Source: Williamsia faeni (GTDB lineage: Bacteria > Actinomycetota > Actinomycetes > Mycobacteriales > Mycobacteriaceae). From it: 64,000 nt of DNA. The notes under the pieces were generated by a model, which was not told the origin of the DNA, searched no databases, and saw only the letters and a program-made list of their open reading frames with translations. The translations under genes were made by a program, and so were the position numbers. Position 1 is the stretch's first letter. Each line of letters opens with the position of its first letter. The DNA is taken from assembly GCA_003202005.1 (NCBI GenBank), contig QJJF01000003.1:1-64000 (forward strand), given 5' to 3'. Shown here one piece after another: positions 1 through 10,581 of the stretch.

Positions 1-133
1 ATGCCAAAACGTTCGAACCTTCATCACCGGAACCGGCGGTGTACCCATCCCTGCCACCCATCGTCAGGGTGTTGCGACGACCCCTTGACCCCAAGGCGGC
101 GGTTTGGGCACGCTCGGCGGACTTCCCGCAGGT
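1..133. other. 3' flank of hisI, no resolved gene
   Basis: This is the edge stretch downstream of hisI on the minus strand. I could not match any reading frame here to a known protein. It contains one copy of the 21-bp repeat found in arrays elsewhere in the window (about 98-123). The left part could be the start of another gene that is cut by the window edge, but nothing supports a particular one. Confidence 0.4.
98..123 (-). repeat. single 21-bp GAGCGTGCC repeat unit
   Basis: Read on the minus strand just after the hisI stop, the sequence CCGAGCGTGCCCAAACCGCC matches the unit that forms arrays after the MFS gene (10407-10581) and after dinB (58381-58468). As in those places, it begins within a few tens of bases of the stop codon of a minus-strand gene. 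It is one degenerate copy, so chance similarity is not excluded. Confidence 0.5.
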
Positions 134-481
134 TCAGTTCGATGCGGAGTAGAGGACGTTCGCGTCGAAGCAGGTGTGGTCGCCGGTGTGGCAGGCCGCC
201 CCGGTTTGTTCCACGGTCATCAGGACGGTGTCGCCATCGCAGTCCAGGCGCAACTCGATAACCTTTTGGGTGTGGCCACTGGTCTCACCCTTGATCCACT
301 GCTTGCCCCGTGACCGCGAGAAGTAGGTCGCCTCACCGGTCTCGAGGGTGCGGGCGAGGGCGTCGTCGTCCATCCAGGCCACCATCAGCACCTGGCCGGT
401 GCCCGCTTCCTGTACAACCGCGCAGACCAGCCCTTCGGCGTTGCGTTTGAGCTGCTGTGCGATTCCGGCGTCCAGCGACAT
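134..481 (-). CDS. hisI: phosphoribosyl-AMP cyclohydrolase
   Basis: HisI opens the purine ring of phosphoribosyl-AMP to give ProFAR in histidine synthesis, in the cytoplasm. The 115-residue protein has the family signature, including WMDDDAL near residue 38, the [12 protein letters not shown] stretch, DCDGDTVL, and the zinc/catalytic CHTGDHTCF near the C-terminus. The HisE pyrophosphohydrolase half is absent, so this is the single-domain form. I chose the ATG at 481 because GGGAAG lies about 8 bases upstream. An in-frame GTG at 490 is less well placed. It is the last gene of the his operon seen here, 44 bases after hisF. Product call is very secure. Confidence 0.97.
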   Translation of the reverse strand: MSLDAGIAQQLKRNAEGLVCAVVQEAGTGQVLMVAWMDDDALARTLETGEATYFSRSRGKQWIKGETSGHTQKVIELRLDCDGDTVLMTVEQTGAACHTGDHTCFDANVLYSASN

Positions 482-525
482 CGTTGCCACTTCCCTATCT
501 GAAAATAATTGGTGCAGCGCCTGTT

Positions 526-1299
526 TCAGCGAACCGCAATATTCTCGGCACGCATTGCATCCTTGACCTGCCCGATGGTCAGCTCACCGAAATGGAAGAC
601 CGAGGCGGCCAACACCGCGTCTGCTCCGCAACGCACCGCGGGTGAGAAATGTTCCACGGCACCCGCGCCGCCACTGGCGATCACGGGCACCTTCACCGCA
701 GCGCGTACTGCGGTGATCATCGCGAGATCGAAGCCGTTCTTGGTGCCGTCGGCGTCCATCGAGTTGAGCAGGATCTCCCCCACCCCGAGGTCCTGGCCGC
801 GGCGGGCCCATTCCACGGCGTCGATGCCGGTGCCCTCACGACCGCCGTGGGTGGTGACCTCCCAGCCCGACGGCGTCGGCGGTTGACCTTCCGGGACGGT
901 GCGGGCGTCGACCGACAGCACGATGCACTGCGATCCGAAATGGCGGCTCATCTCGCCGAGGACGTCCGGATTCGCGATGGCCGCGGTGTTGACGCTGACC
1001 TTGTCGGCGCCGGCGCGGAGCAGGCGGTCGACATCGGCGACGGTGCGGATACCGCCACCGACGGTCAGCGGGATGAACACCTGATCGGCGGTGCGCTTGA
1101 CCACTTCGATCATCGTGCCGCGATTGCCGCTCGACGCCGTCACGTCGAGGAAGGTGAGTTCGTCGGCGCCGGCCTTGTCGTAGGCGGCAGCGAGCTCCAC
1201 CGGATCTCCGGCATCACGCAGGTTCTGAAAATTGACACCTTTGACCACGCGTCCGGCGTCGACGTCCAGACAGGGGATGACCCGAACCGCGACCGTCAT
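526..1299 (-). CDS. hisF: imidazole glycerol-phosphate synthase cyclase subunit HisF
   Basis: HisF is the cyclase subunit of IGP synthase. It takes ammonia released by HisH and PRFAR to make IGP and AICAR. The 257-residue (beta/alpha)8 barrel opens with [15 protein letters not shown], containing the first catalytic Asp (about residue 11). The second catalytic Asp is in [10 protein letters not shown]. Phosphate-binding loops VGGGIR and ASGGAG are intact. The ATG overlaps the impA stop (ATGA), so translation is probably coupled. Its partner HisH lies about 2 kb upstream in the same operon, separated by the small membrane protein, priA and impA. Confidence 0.98.
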   Translation of the reverse strand: MTVAVRVIPCLDVDAGRVVKGVNFQNLRDAGDPVELAAAYDKAGADELTFLDVTASSGNRGTMIEVVKRTADQVFIPLTVGGGIRTVADVDRLLRAGADKVSVNTAAIANPDVLGEMSRHFGSQCIVLSVDARTVPEGQPPTPSGWEVTTHGGREGTGIDAVEWARRGQDLGVGEILLNSMDADGTKNGFDLAMITAVRAAVKVPVIASGGAGAVEHFSPAVRCGADAVLAASVFHFGELTIGQVKDAMRAENIAVR

Positions 1300-2156
1300 G
1301 TGTATTTCTCCTTCGGAGGTTCAAACGCACCGGGATCGCCCAATCGTCCGATCAATTCGATCAGCTCTTCGTGGACCCCGGGACTCGCCGCCACGATCGA
1401 CGGGGAGGTGACAGACCACGGCCGGCCTTCGATGTCGCTGATCCGGCCGCCTGCGGCCAAGACCAGCGCGGCGCCGCCGGCGTTGTCCCAGGCATGGTGA
1501 CCAAATGTGATCGAGCCATCGAGCTGGCCACCTGCGGTGAGAGCAAGGTCGAATCCGGTGCTTCCGAAGAGCCGCAGACGCGAGGTACGACGACTCAGCT
1601 CACCCAGCATTTCCACTCGGTACGCGCCCGGGTAACGACCCCGGCTCGCGATGTTGAACGCGCCGAACGCCAGCATCGCCTCACTGAGCTTGCGCGGCCG
1701 CAGCTGCGGCATCGGCTTGCCGTTGCACACCAGGCCTCCGCCGACGAATCCCTGATAGTTCAGGCCCGACAACGGCAACCAGGTGAGGCCGAGCACGGGT
1801 CGGCCGTCGTGGACGAGCGCCAGCAGCATGCCCGCGATCGGCAAACCCGCCGAGTAGTTGAAGGTGCCGTCGATCGGGTCGACGACCCACACCGTGCCCT
1901 CGGTCAGATCCGGGCCACCGAATTCCTCGCCGTGGACCGCGATCTGGGTTCGCTGGGCCAACTCCGCAGAGATGGTCCGCTCGAGTTCGAGATCAAACTC
2001 GGTCGCAAAGTCGTTGTGACCCTTTGTGACTGCGCTGGGTGCACCCACGCCCGACAAGAACCGGTCGGCGGTCTGATCAAGGATCGCAGCAGCGCTTGCC
2101 AGCAACTGCTCCGGATCCATTTCGGGTGGAAGGGTCCCTCCGAGCGCCGATGTCAT
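1296..2156 (-). CDS. impA: inositol monophosphatase family protein (ImpA-like)
   Basis: This is a Mg-dependent phosphatase of the inositol monophosphatase superfamily, 286 residues. It has the metal-binding HGEEFGG, the core motif [13 protein letters not shown] and the C-terminal [11 protein letters not shown]. It sits between priA/hisA and hisF with four-base overlaps on both sides, the same slot as impA in mycobacteria as I recall it. Two roles are possible: inositol-1-phosphate dephosphorylation for phosphatidylinositol and mycothiol, or histidinol-phosphate dephosphorylation (HisN), since no other histidinol phosphatase is seen in this operon. The sequence alone does not decide between them. 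Confidence 0.85.
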   Translation of the reverse strand: MTSALGGTLPPEMDPEQLLASAAAILDQTADRFLSGVGAPSAVTKGHNDFATEFDLELERTISAELAQRTQIAVHGEEFGGPDLTEGTVWVVDPIDGTFNYSAGLPIAGMLLALVHDGRPVLGLTWLPLSGLNYQGFVGGGLVCNGKPMPQLRPRKLSEAMLAFGAFNIASRGRYPGAYRVEMLGELSRRTSRLRLFGSTGFDLALTAGGQLDGSITFGHHAWDNAGGAALVLAAGGRISDIEGRPWSVTSPSIVAASPGVHEELIELIGRLGDPGAFEPPKEKYT

Positions 2157-2899
2157 GACGCCGACGCGACCGCCGCAAGCGCCTCGACAAGGGTGAAACG
2201 TCCGGCGTAGAGCGCCTTTCCGACGATCGCGCCCTCAACACCGGTGCTGACCAGCCCGGCGATCGCAACGAGGTCCTCGATGGCCGAGACGCCACCCGAG
2301 GCGACGACGGGTGCGTTCGTCTTGGCGGTGACCTCGCGCAGCAGTTCCAGGTTCGGTCCGGTGAGGGTGCCGTCCTTGGTCACATCGGTCACGACGTACC
2401 GGCTGCAGCCGTCACGCTCGAGGCGCTCGAGGACGTCCCACAGGTCTCCGCCGTCAGACACCCAGCCGCGGCCGCGCAGGCGGTACGACCCGTCGACCAG
2501 TTGGACGTCGAGACCCACCGCGATCCGGTCGCCGTATTCGGCGATGGCGCGTGAACACCACTCGGGGTCCTCCAACGCGGCGGTACCGAGATTGACGCGC
2601 GCACAACCGGTGGCCAGTGCCGCCTTGAGGGAATCGTCGTTGCGGATACCGCCCGACAATTCGACCTTCACGTCGAGCTCACCGATCACCTCGGCCAGCA
2701 ACTCACGGTTGCTGCCGCGGCCGAATGCGGCGTCGAGATCGACCAGATGCACCCACTCCGCGCCGTCACGCTGCCAGGTCAGGGCCGCCTCGCGGGGCGA
2801 ACCGTAAGAGGTTTCGCTGCCGGCGGCACCCTGCACCAGCCGTACCGCCTGGCCGTCGGCCACATCGACCGCGGGGAGCAGTTCAAGTCGTGCATTCAT
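2153..2899 (-). CDS. priA: phosphoribosyl isomerase A (HisA/PriA)
   Basis: This (beta/alpha)8 isomerase of 248 residues converts ProFAR to PRFAR. The general-base Asp lies in [15 protein letters not shown] near the N-terminus and the general-acid Asp in [13 protein letters not shown]. In most actinobacteria this enzyme (PriA) also isomerises phosphoribosyl-anthranilate in tryptophan synthesis because trpF is missing. No trpF is seen here, but the rest of the genome is not visible, so the dual role is inference. I start at ATG 2899, which has AAGGAG about 13 bases upstream. An in-frame TTG at 2911 lies too close to that site. Confidence 0.95.
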   Translation of the reverse strand: MNARLELLPAVDVADGQAVRLVQGAAGSETSYGSPREAALTWQRDGAEWVHLVDLDAAFGRGSNRELLAEVIGELDVKVELSGGIRNDDSLKAALATGCARVNLGTAALEDPEWCSRAIAEYGDRIAVGLDVQLVDGSYRLRGRGWVSDGGDLWDVLERLERDGCSRYVVTDVTKDGTLTGPNLELLREVTAKTNAPVVASGGVSAIEDLVAIAGLVSTGVEGAIVGKALYAGRFTLVEALAAVASAS

Positions 2900-2907
2900 G
2901 CTGAGGA

Positions 2908-3159
2908 TCAATCTCCTTCGATATCGGTTCGGTCTGACTCTTCGCGCATCGCCTGCGCCACGCGGTCGACCATCCGGTTGGCAACAATACCCATCGCAAC
3001 AATCGCCAGGACCAGCGCCAGAACCGCGACGATCAAGGCGGCCAGCGGTGACACCTGCGCCAGTCCGATGACGACCACCGTCGAGATGGCCAGAACCACA
3101 ACCCCCGCGCCCACGGTGAACAGGGCCAGCCGGGCGAACGAGAACTGCGGTGTGCTCAT
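2908..3159 (-). CDS. small membrane protein in his operon
   Basis: This 83-residue protein has two predicted membrane helices, roughly residues 8-30 ([20 protein letters not shown]) and 33-55, followed by a charged cytoplasmic-looking tail ending in [11 protein letters not shown]. It lies between hisH and priA, 22 bases after hisH, and must be co-transcribed with them. I do not recognise a characterised family. Small two-helix proteins at this position may be conserved in relatives. The start is the ATG of MSTPQFSF. The longer frame upstream overlaps hisH and has an unlikely composition. Function is unknown. Confidence 0.7.
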   Translation of the reverse strand: MSTPQFSFARLALFTVGAGVVVLAISTVVVIGLAQVSPLAALIVAVLALVLAIVAMGIVANRMVDRVAQAMREESDRTDIEGD

Positions 3160-3181
3160 CGCGGTGACGCCGGGATGGTGG

Positions 3182-3834
3182 TCACTTGAGCGACCCGACC
3201 CAGTTACGCAACAGGTGGGCGCCGGCGTCACCGGACTTCTCCGGATGGAACTGGGTGGCGCACAAAGGACCGTTCTCGACCGCGGCGAGGAACCGTCCGC
3301 CGTGGGTGGCCCACGTCAGCTTGGGTGGCTTGAACAGCGCGTCCCGCGGCAACTCCCAGGTCTGCGCCGCATACGAATGCACAAAGTAATAACGCTCACC
3401 TTCGGGCACACCGGCAAAGAGCATCGAATCCGGTTCCGCCTCAACGGTATTCCAGCCCATGTGGGGTAGGACGTCGGCCTGCAGCTGACTGACCGTGCCC
3501 GGCCACTGACCGCAGCCTTCGGCTTCGACACCGAACTCGACACCTCGCTCGAACAGGATCTGCATGCCGACACAGATGCCCAGGACGGGTCGTCCACCGG
3601 CAAGCCGGTCATCGATGATGCGGTCACCGTTGACTGCTCGCAGACCCTCCATGCAGGTCGCGAATGCACCGACACCGGGGACCACGAGACCGTCGGCATC
3701 CAGTGCAACCGTCGGATCAGACGTCACGGTCACCTGCGCGCCGGTCCGTTCCAGGGCCCGCTGCGCCGACCGCAGATTGCCCGAACCGTAGTCGAGGATC
3801 GCAACGGTGCGATCGCCTAAGCTGTCGCCCGTCG

Positions 3835-3838
<4 letters not shown>
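3182..3838 (-). CDS. hisH: imidazole glycerol-phosphate synthase glutaminase subunit HisH
   Basis: HisH is the glutamine amidotransferase subunit that passes ammonia to HisF. This 218-residue class I glutaminase has the nucleophile Cys in [12 protein letters not shown] (about residue 85) and the His-Glu pair in [10 protein letters not shown] near the C-terminus. The oxyanion-loop region [10 protein letters not shown] is present. The start is GTG at 3838, overlapping the hisB stop as GTGA. The open frame extends further upstream but is antisense-like there and would lie inside hisB. It is the fourth gene of the operon. Confidence 0.97.
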
Positions 3839-6922
<3,084 letters not shown>

Positions 6923-7032
6923 GAGCACGAACTCCTGACGATTTGTGAGCGCTCCACAGTCGCCCTGGATTGGCCACTGTGGACTTACGTCCAAGGATAT
7001 GCGGTCGGGACAGCAGTTTTTACCAGCGGCCC

Positions 7033-7038
7033 TAGGAT
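7033..7038 (+). promoter_or_regulatory. -10 box TAGGAT, leaderless start
   Basis: TAGGAT lies six bases before the ATG at 7045. That spacing puts the predicted transcription start on or next to the A of the start codon, and no ribosome-binding site is present. The same arrangement recurs at seven other genes in the window. No clear -35 box is seen. Confidence 0.5.
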
Positions 7039-7044
7039 TTGAGC

Positions 7045-7431
7045 ATGGTCTTTGCTGCTCGCCTGCTCATCAACGCCGTCGCCATCTGGATTGCCGCGGC
7101 CATCATGGACGGAATCTCGATCGCCACAGACGGTCGCGACACCGGTGCGCAGATCCTGGTCGTGCTGTTCATCGCACTGGTGTTCACCATCGTCAACACG
7201 GCGATCAAGCCGTTTGTGCAGCTACTGTCGTTGCCCCTGCTGATCCTGACGCTGGGACTGTTCACCCTTGTCATCAACGCGCTGATGCTCTTGCTGACAG
7301 CCTGGGTGACCGAAACCACCGACTTCGGTCTCACCGTCGACGGATTCTGGACTGCCGTCGGTGGGTCGATCATCATCTCGGTGGTCAACTTCCTGCTCGG
7401 GGCACTGGTCCCCGATCGTCAGGATCGCTGA
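7045..7431 (+). CDS. phage holin family (PF04020-like) membrane protein
   Basis: This 128-residue, very hydrophobic protein has about four membrane helices: residues 3-20, 34-53, 60-80 and 100-121. It carries the family pattern [25 protein letters not shown], best known from the 'phage holin family 4' / YvlD-like membrane proteins of bacterial chromosomes. These are not phage genes in practice and their role is unclear; some Firmicute members belong to envelope-stress operons. The gene is divergent from hisD and converges with nadC, 23 bases away. A TTG six bases upstream is in frame, but the ATG at 7045 fits the -10 spacing better. Confidence 0.75.
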   Translation: MVFAARLLINAVAIWIAAAIMDGISIATDGRDTGAQILVVLFIALVFTIVNTAIKPFVQLLSLPLLILTLGLFTLVINALMLLLTAWVTETTDFGLTVDGFWTAVGGSIIISVVNFLLGALVPDRQDR

Positions 7432-7454
7432 CGCCGCGCAAGGCTGTGTGACAG

Positions 7455-8321
7455 TCAGTCGCCGATCCAGTCGAACCCGATGTCGAGGGCGGTCACGGAG
7501 TGCGTGAGGCCGCCGACCGCCAGGTACTCGACGCCGGTGCGGGCGTAGTCCCCGGCCACGTCGACCGTCAGTCCGCCGGAGCTCTCGAGCTTGGTCGACG
7601 GCGACCGCGTGTTGCGACGCTGCACCGCCATCTGCGTCTGCCAGAGCGGAAAGTTGTCCAGCAGAACAAGTTCGGCCTTCAGGGCCAAGGCCTCATCGAG
7701 CTGTTCGAGGCTGTCGACCTCGACTTCACAGGTGATGTCGGGGGTTGCGGCGCGTACGGCGTTCAGAGCGGCTGTCACCGATCCGGCGGCCGCCACGTGG
7801 TTGTCCTTGATGAGCGCCTCATCACCCAGACCCATCCGATGGTTCTGTCCACCACCGCATCGGACGGCATACTTCTGCAGAGAACGCATGCCCGGCAAGG
7901 TCTTTCGTGAGTCCCGCACCTTGGAGTGAGTCCCCTCGACCTCCGAGACCCACACCGCAGTGGCACTGGCGATGCCGGAGAGATGACACAGCAGATTCAG
8001 CGCGGTTCGTTCGGCGACGAGTAGTCCGGCGACCGGGCCACGCAGCGTTGCGACCGCAGATCCGGGTTCCAATTGCGCGCCGTCCGAGAGACGGTCGAGC
8101 ACCTGGTAATCACCGGCACCGATGACCTCGTCGAACACCTGCAGAGCCACATCGAGTCCGGCGAGCACACCGTGCTGACGACTCGAGAGCACCGCGGTGG
8201 CAACGGCACCGTCAGGAACCGTTGCAGCCGTGGTGACATCGGGGCCGTAACGCAGATCCTCATCGAGTGCGAGAGCAATGAGCGCCTTGACCTCGGCGGT
8301 ACCGGCCGGATTGGCCGTCAC
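7455..8321 (-). CDS. nadC: nicotinate-nucleotide pyrophosphorylase (quinolinate phosphoribosyltransferase)
   Basis: NadC makes nicotinate mononucleotide from quinolinate and PRPP, with loss of CO2. The 288-residue protein has the family motifs [54 protein letters not shown] (substrate-binding Arg/Lys/His), IKDNHV and [10 protein letters not shown], and ends with the barrel LESSGGL region. The start is GTG, overlapping the nadA stop (GTGA), so the two are translationally coupled. In mycobacteria nadB normally sits between nadA and nadC. Here it is missing. Confidence 0.97.
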   Translation of the reverse strand: MTANPAGTAEVKALIALALDEDLRYGPDVTTAATVPDGAVATAVLSSRQHGVLAGLDVALQVFDEVIGAGDYQVLDRLSDGAQLEPGSAVATLRGPVAGLLVAERTALNLLCHLSGIASATAVWVSEVEGTHSKVRDSRKTLPGMRSLQKYAVRCGGGQNHRMGLGDEALIKDNHVAAAGSVTAALNAVRAATPDITCEVEVDSLEQLDEALALKAELVLLDNFPLWQTQMAVQRRNTRSPSTKLESSGGLTVDVAGDYARTGVEYLAVGGLTHSVTALDIGFDWIGD

Positions 8322-9337
8322 TCCCCCGACCCCGGGTTACCGATCTCGATCATCCGCTGCACGCTGAGACGTGCCTTCTCGGCGACGTCGGCAGCCACAT
8401 GGACTTCGTCTTTGCCCTCACGCAGGCAGCGCAGGAGCGCGGCCGGGGTGATCATCTTCATGTACGGGCACGACGCGCGATCGTTGACCGCCTGGAAGTC
8501 GACATCCGGTGCGGCCTTGCGCAACTGGTGCAGCATGCCGACCTCGGTGGCGACCAGAACCTGCTTGGCACCGGTCTCCCGCGCGGCGTCGAGCATGCCA
8601 CCGGTGGAGAGGATCTTGACCTTGTCGGCGGGCACAAAGCCCTCGCCGGCCAGGTACAGAGCTGAAGTGGCACAACCACATTCGGGGTGCACGTACAGCT
8701 CGGCGTCGGGATGCGACCGCGACTTGGCGGTGAGCTCGTCACCGTTGATGCCGGCATGGACGTGGCATTCGCCAGCCCAGATCTGCATGTTCGTACGACC
8801 GGTGACCCGCCTGACGTGAGCGCCGAGGAACTGGTCCGGCAGGAACAGGACGTCCTTGTCGGGATCGATCGAGTTCACGACGTCCACCGCGTTGGACGAG
8901 GTGCAGCAGATGTCGGTCAGGCCCTTCACCTCGGCCGTGGTGTTGACGTACGAGACGACCACCGCATCGGGGTTGTCGGCCTTCCAGGCACGCAGGTCGT
9001 CGGCGGTGATCGAGTCGGCCAGCGAGCAACCGGCCCGCTCGTCCGGGATCAGCACGCGCTTGTCCGGGCTCAGGATCTTGGCGGTCTCGGCCATGAAGTG
9101 AACACCGCAGAAGATGATCTCGTCGGTTTCGGCCTCGGCCGCGATACGCGACAAGGCAAGCGAATCCCCCACGTGATCTGCAACGTCCTGGATGGCCGGC
9201 AGCTGGTAATTGTGCGCGAGCAGCGTGGCGTTGCGCTTCTTGGCGAGACTCTTGATCTCGGCGAACCATTCCGGAGTCGGCTCGACCCCGGTGTAGAGGG
9301 GCTCGGTTGCTCCGAGGCTGAGTGACGTGGTTGTCAT
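8318..9337 (-). CDS. nadA: quinolinate synthase A
   Basis: NadA condenses iminoaspartate with dihydroxyacetone phosphate to form quinolinate, using a [4Fe-4S] cluster. The 339-residue protein has the three cluster-region cysteines expected for the family, in [15 protein letters not shown] and ASCPYMKMI. The substrate motifs [20 protein letters not shown] and VHFMAETAK are also visible. The start is ATG 9337, with AGGAGG eight bases upstream. A GTG three codons earlier overlaps that site. The gene is divergent from nrtR, and the palindrome at 9397-9421 lies in the shared promoter region. Confidence 0.97.
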   Translation of the reverse strand: MTTTSLSLGATEPLYTGVEPTPEWFAEIKSLAKKRNATLLAHNYQLPAIQDVADHVGDSLALSRIAAEAETDEIIFCGVHFMAETAKILSPDKRVLIPDERAGCSLADSITADDLRAWKADNPDAVVVSYVNTTAEVKGLTDICCTSSNAVDVVNSIDPDKDVLFLPDQFLGAHVRRVTGRTNMQIWAGECHVHAGINGDELTAKSRSHPDAELYVHPECGCATSALYLAGEGFVPADKVKILSTGGMLDAARETGAKQVLVATEVGMLHQLRKAAPDVDFQAVNDRASCPYMKMITPAALLRCLREGKDEVHVAADVAEKARLSVQRMIEIGNPGSGE

Positions 9338-9396
9338 GACAACCACCTCCTGTTCATGGCGCCGGTCTTCGGTGGCCGGCCTGGGCTATGGGCTGG

Positions 9397-9421
9397 GGTT
9401 TTCGACTGTAGATCGAAAACC
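9397..9421. promoter_or_regulatory. candidate NrtR operator
   Basis: A perfect inverted repeat, GGTTTTCGA-N7-TCGAAAACC, lies between nadA and the divergent nrtR, 60 bases upstream of nadA and 108 bases upstream of nrtR. Its symmetry, its AT-rich arms in GC-rich DNA and its position make it the likely binding site of the adjacent NrtR protein. This assignment is inference from context. Confidence 0.7.
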
Positions 9422-9515
9422 TCGCCCGATACTAGCACTCCCCTGTGCGCACCCTCACATTCCGTGTCCCCAACGCGGGAGTTGCGCCTGGTCGGGAATG
9501 GGCGTCGGCACCCAC

Positions 9516-9521
9516 TAGACT
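9516..9521 (+). promoter_or_regulatory. -10 box TAGACT, leaderless nrtR start
   Basis: TAGACT is followed by seven bases and then the ATG of nrtR at 9529. No Shine-Dalgarno sequence is present. The spacing implies a transcript beginning at the start codon and supports the start chosen over the longer open frame beginning at 9445. Confidence 0.55.
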
Positions 9522-9528
9522 CGCAGCC

Positions 9529-10224
9529 ATGCCGTCGCCGAGTGTCTTCCACGAAGTGCTCTGCGCGGTGTTCCAGGTCCGCGAACATCTGCCTGGCGAG
9601 CCACCGGTTCTGTCGGTGTTGTTGTGGCAGCGCGCTTTTGATCCGCAGGCCGGATCGTGGTCGCTCCCGGGCGGCAGCTTGCACGCCGACGAAGACCTCA
9701 AGTCATCCGCGTTGCGTCAGCTCGCCGAAAAGGTCGATCTGCGCCAGGTGGCCCACCTCGAACAGCTCTCAGTGTTCTCCGAACCCGACCGAATTCCCGG
9801 CCCCCGGGTGATCGCGTCGTCGTACCTCGGGATGGTGCCGTCGGACTCGCAGCCGAACCTGCCCCCGGACACCCGCTGGCATCCCGTTTCGATGCTGCCG
9901 GAGATCAGTTTTGATCACCGCAAGATCGTCGAACGCGCACGCTCGCGACTGGCCGCCAAGCTCTCGTACACCAACATCGCCTTTGCACTGGCGCCGGCCG
10001 AGTTCTCGATGTCGGCGCTGAGCGACATCTATTGCGCCGCTCTCGGGTATCCGGTGGACTCGACCAACCTGCTGCGGATCCTGTCGCGGCGCGGGGTGAT
10101 CACGGCAACCGGAACAGTCGGGCGTACCGGCCCTTCGGGTGGACGTCCGCCCGCGCTGTACCGATTCGCCGACAAACAACTTCGGATCACCGACGAATTC
10201 GCAACACTCCGCCCGCCCCTCTGA
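9529..10224 (+). CDS. nrtR: NrtR-type Nudix/wHTH transcriptional regulator
   Basis: This 231-residue protein combines an N-terminal Nudix-like domain (about residues 8-150) with a C-terminal winged-helix domain (about 155-228, ending SGGRPPALYRFAD). The Nudix box GGSLHADEDLKSSAL then RQLAEKVDL departs from the catalytic pattern REUxEExGU: Glu to Gln, Glu to Lys and Gly to Asp. It is therefore probably a sensor rather than a hydrolase. NrtR proteins repress NAD genes and release DNA on binding ADP-ribose or another NAD-related ligand. Divergence from nadA-nadC and the intervening palindrome fit that role exactly. Confidence 0.85.
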   Translation: MPSPSVFHEVLCAVFQVREHLPGEPPVLSVLLWQRAFDPQAGSWSLPGGSLHADEDLKSSALRQLAEKVDLRQVAHLEQLSVFSEPDRIPGPRVIASSYLGMVPSDSQPNLPPDTRWHPVSMLPEISFDHRKIVERARSRLAAKLSYTNIAFALAPAEFSMSALSDIYCAALGYPVDSTNLLRILSRRGVITATGTVGRTGPSGGRPPALYRFADKQLRITDEFATLRPPL

Positions 10225-10286
10225 CACCACCGGGCCGGGTACACCCAGCGTGCCGAACACACCGTCGCCGCCTGCTCAAATGACCC
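10225..10286. other. start of nrtR/MFS convergent intergenic region
   Basis: Short non-repetitive stretch between the nrtR stop and the first repeat arm. No hairpin, gene or promoter is apparent. The whole convergent gap runs to 10581 and most of it is the repeat array. Confidence 0.5.
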
Positions 10287-10391
10287 TCGAGCGTGCCAAT
10301 CAAGCCGTCGAGCGTGCTCATATAACCCTCGACCGTGCCAATCGAGCCGTTGAGCGTGCTCATATAACGCTCGACCGTGCCAACGCTGTGC
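10287..10391 (+). repeat. 21-bp tandem repeat, arm 1 (five units)
   Basis: Five consecutive units of exactly 21 bases, each starting TCGA(G/C)CGTGC. Two sub-types alternate: one continues with CAATC and one with TCATATAAC. The arm reads in the direction of nrtR, whose stop is 62 bases upstream. Because 21 is a multiple of three, one frame gives a heptad protein pattern (E/D)RAxxxx, but there is no convincing start or ribosome-binding site. Confidence 0.9.
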
Positions 10392-10406
10392 GAACGAACT
10401 CTACGA

Positions 10407-10581
10407 AGCCCGCTCGACGGCAACGAAGGCCCGGTCGACGGTTACAAGGGCCCGGTCGACGGCAACGAAGACCCGCTCGGCGGCGGGTTCGGCCCGGTCG
10501 GCGGTTCGTTGGGCCCGGTCGGCGGTTCGTTGGGCCCACTCGGCGGCAACGAGGGCCCGCTCGGCGGCGGGTTCGGCACGG
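10407..10581 (-). repeat. 21-bp tandem repeat, arm 2 (eight units plus a partial)
   Basis: Eight full 21-base units and a partial ninth that touches the stop codon of the minus-strand MFS gene. On the minus strand each unit has the core GA(C/G)CGGGCC, so it belongs to the same family as arm 1 but in the opposite orientation. Two adjacent units (10491-10532) are identical. The minus-strand heptad frame ends in a TAG at the inner edge of the arm. Confidence 0.9.

Noticed and set aside
7045-7431. Phage holin, hence prophage remnant
   Set aside because: The family name is historical. There are no phage genes around it, and the neighbours are housekeeping genes.
10287-10581. CRISPR array
   Set aside because: Units are contiguous 21-mers without unique spacers, and no cas gene is near.
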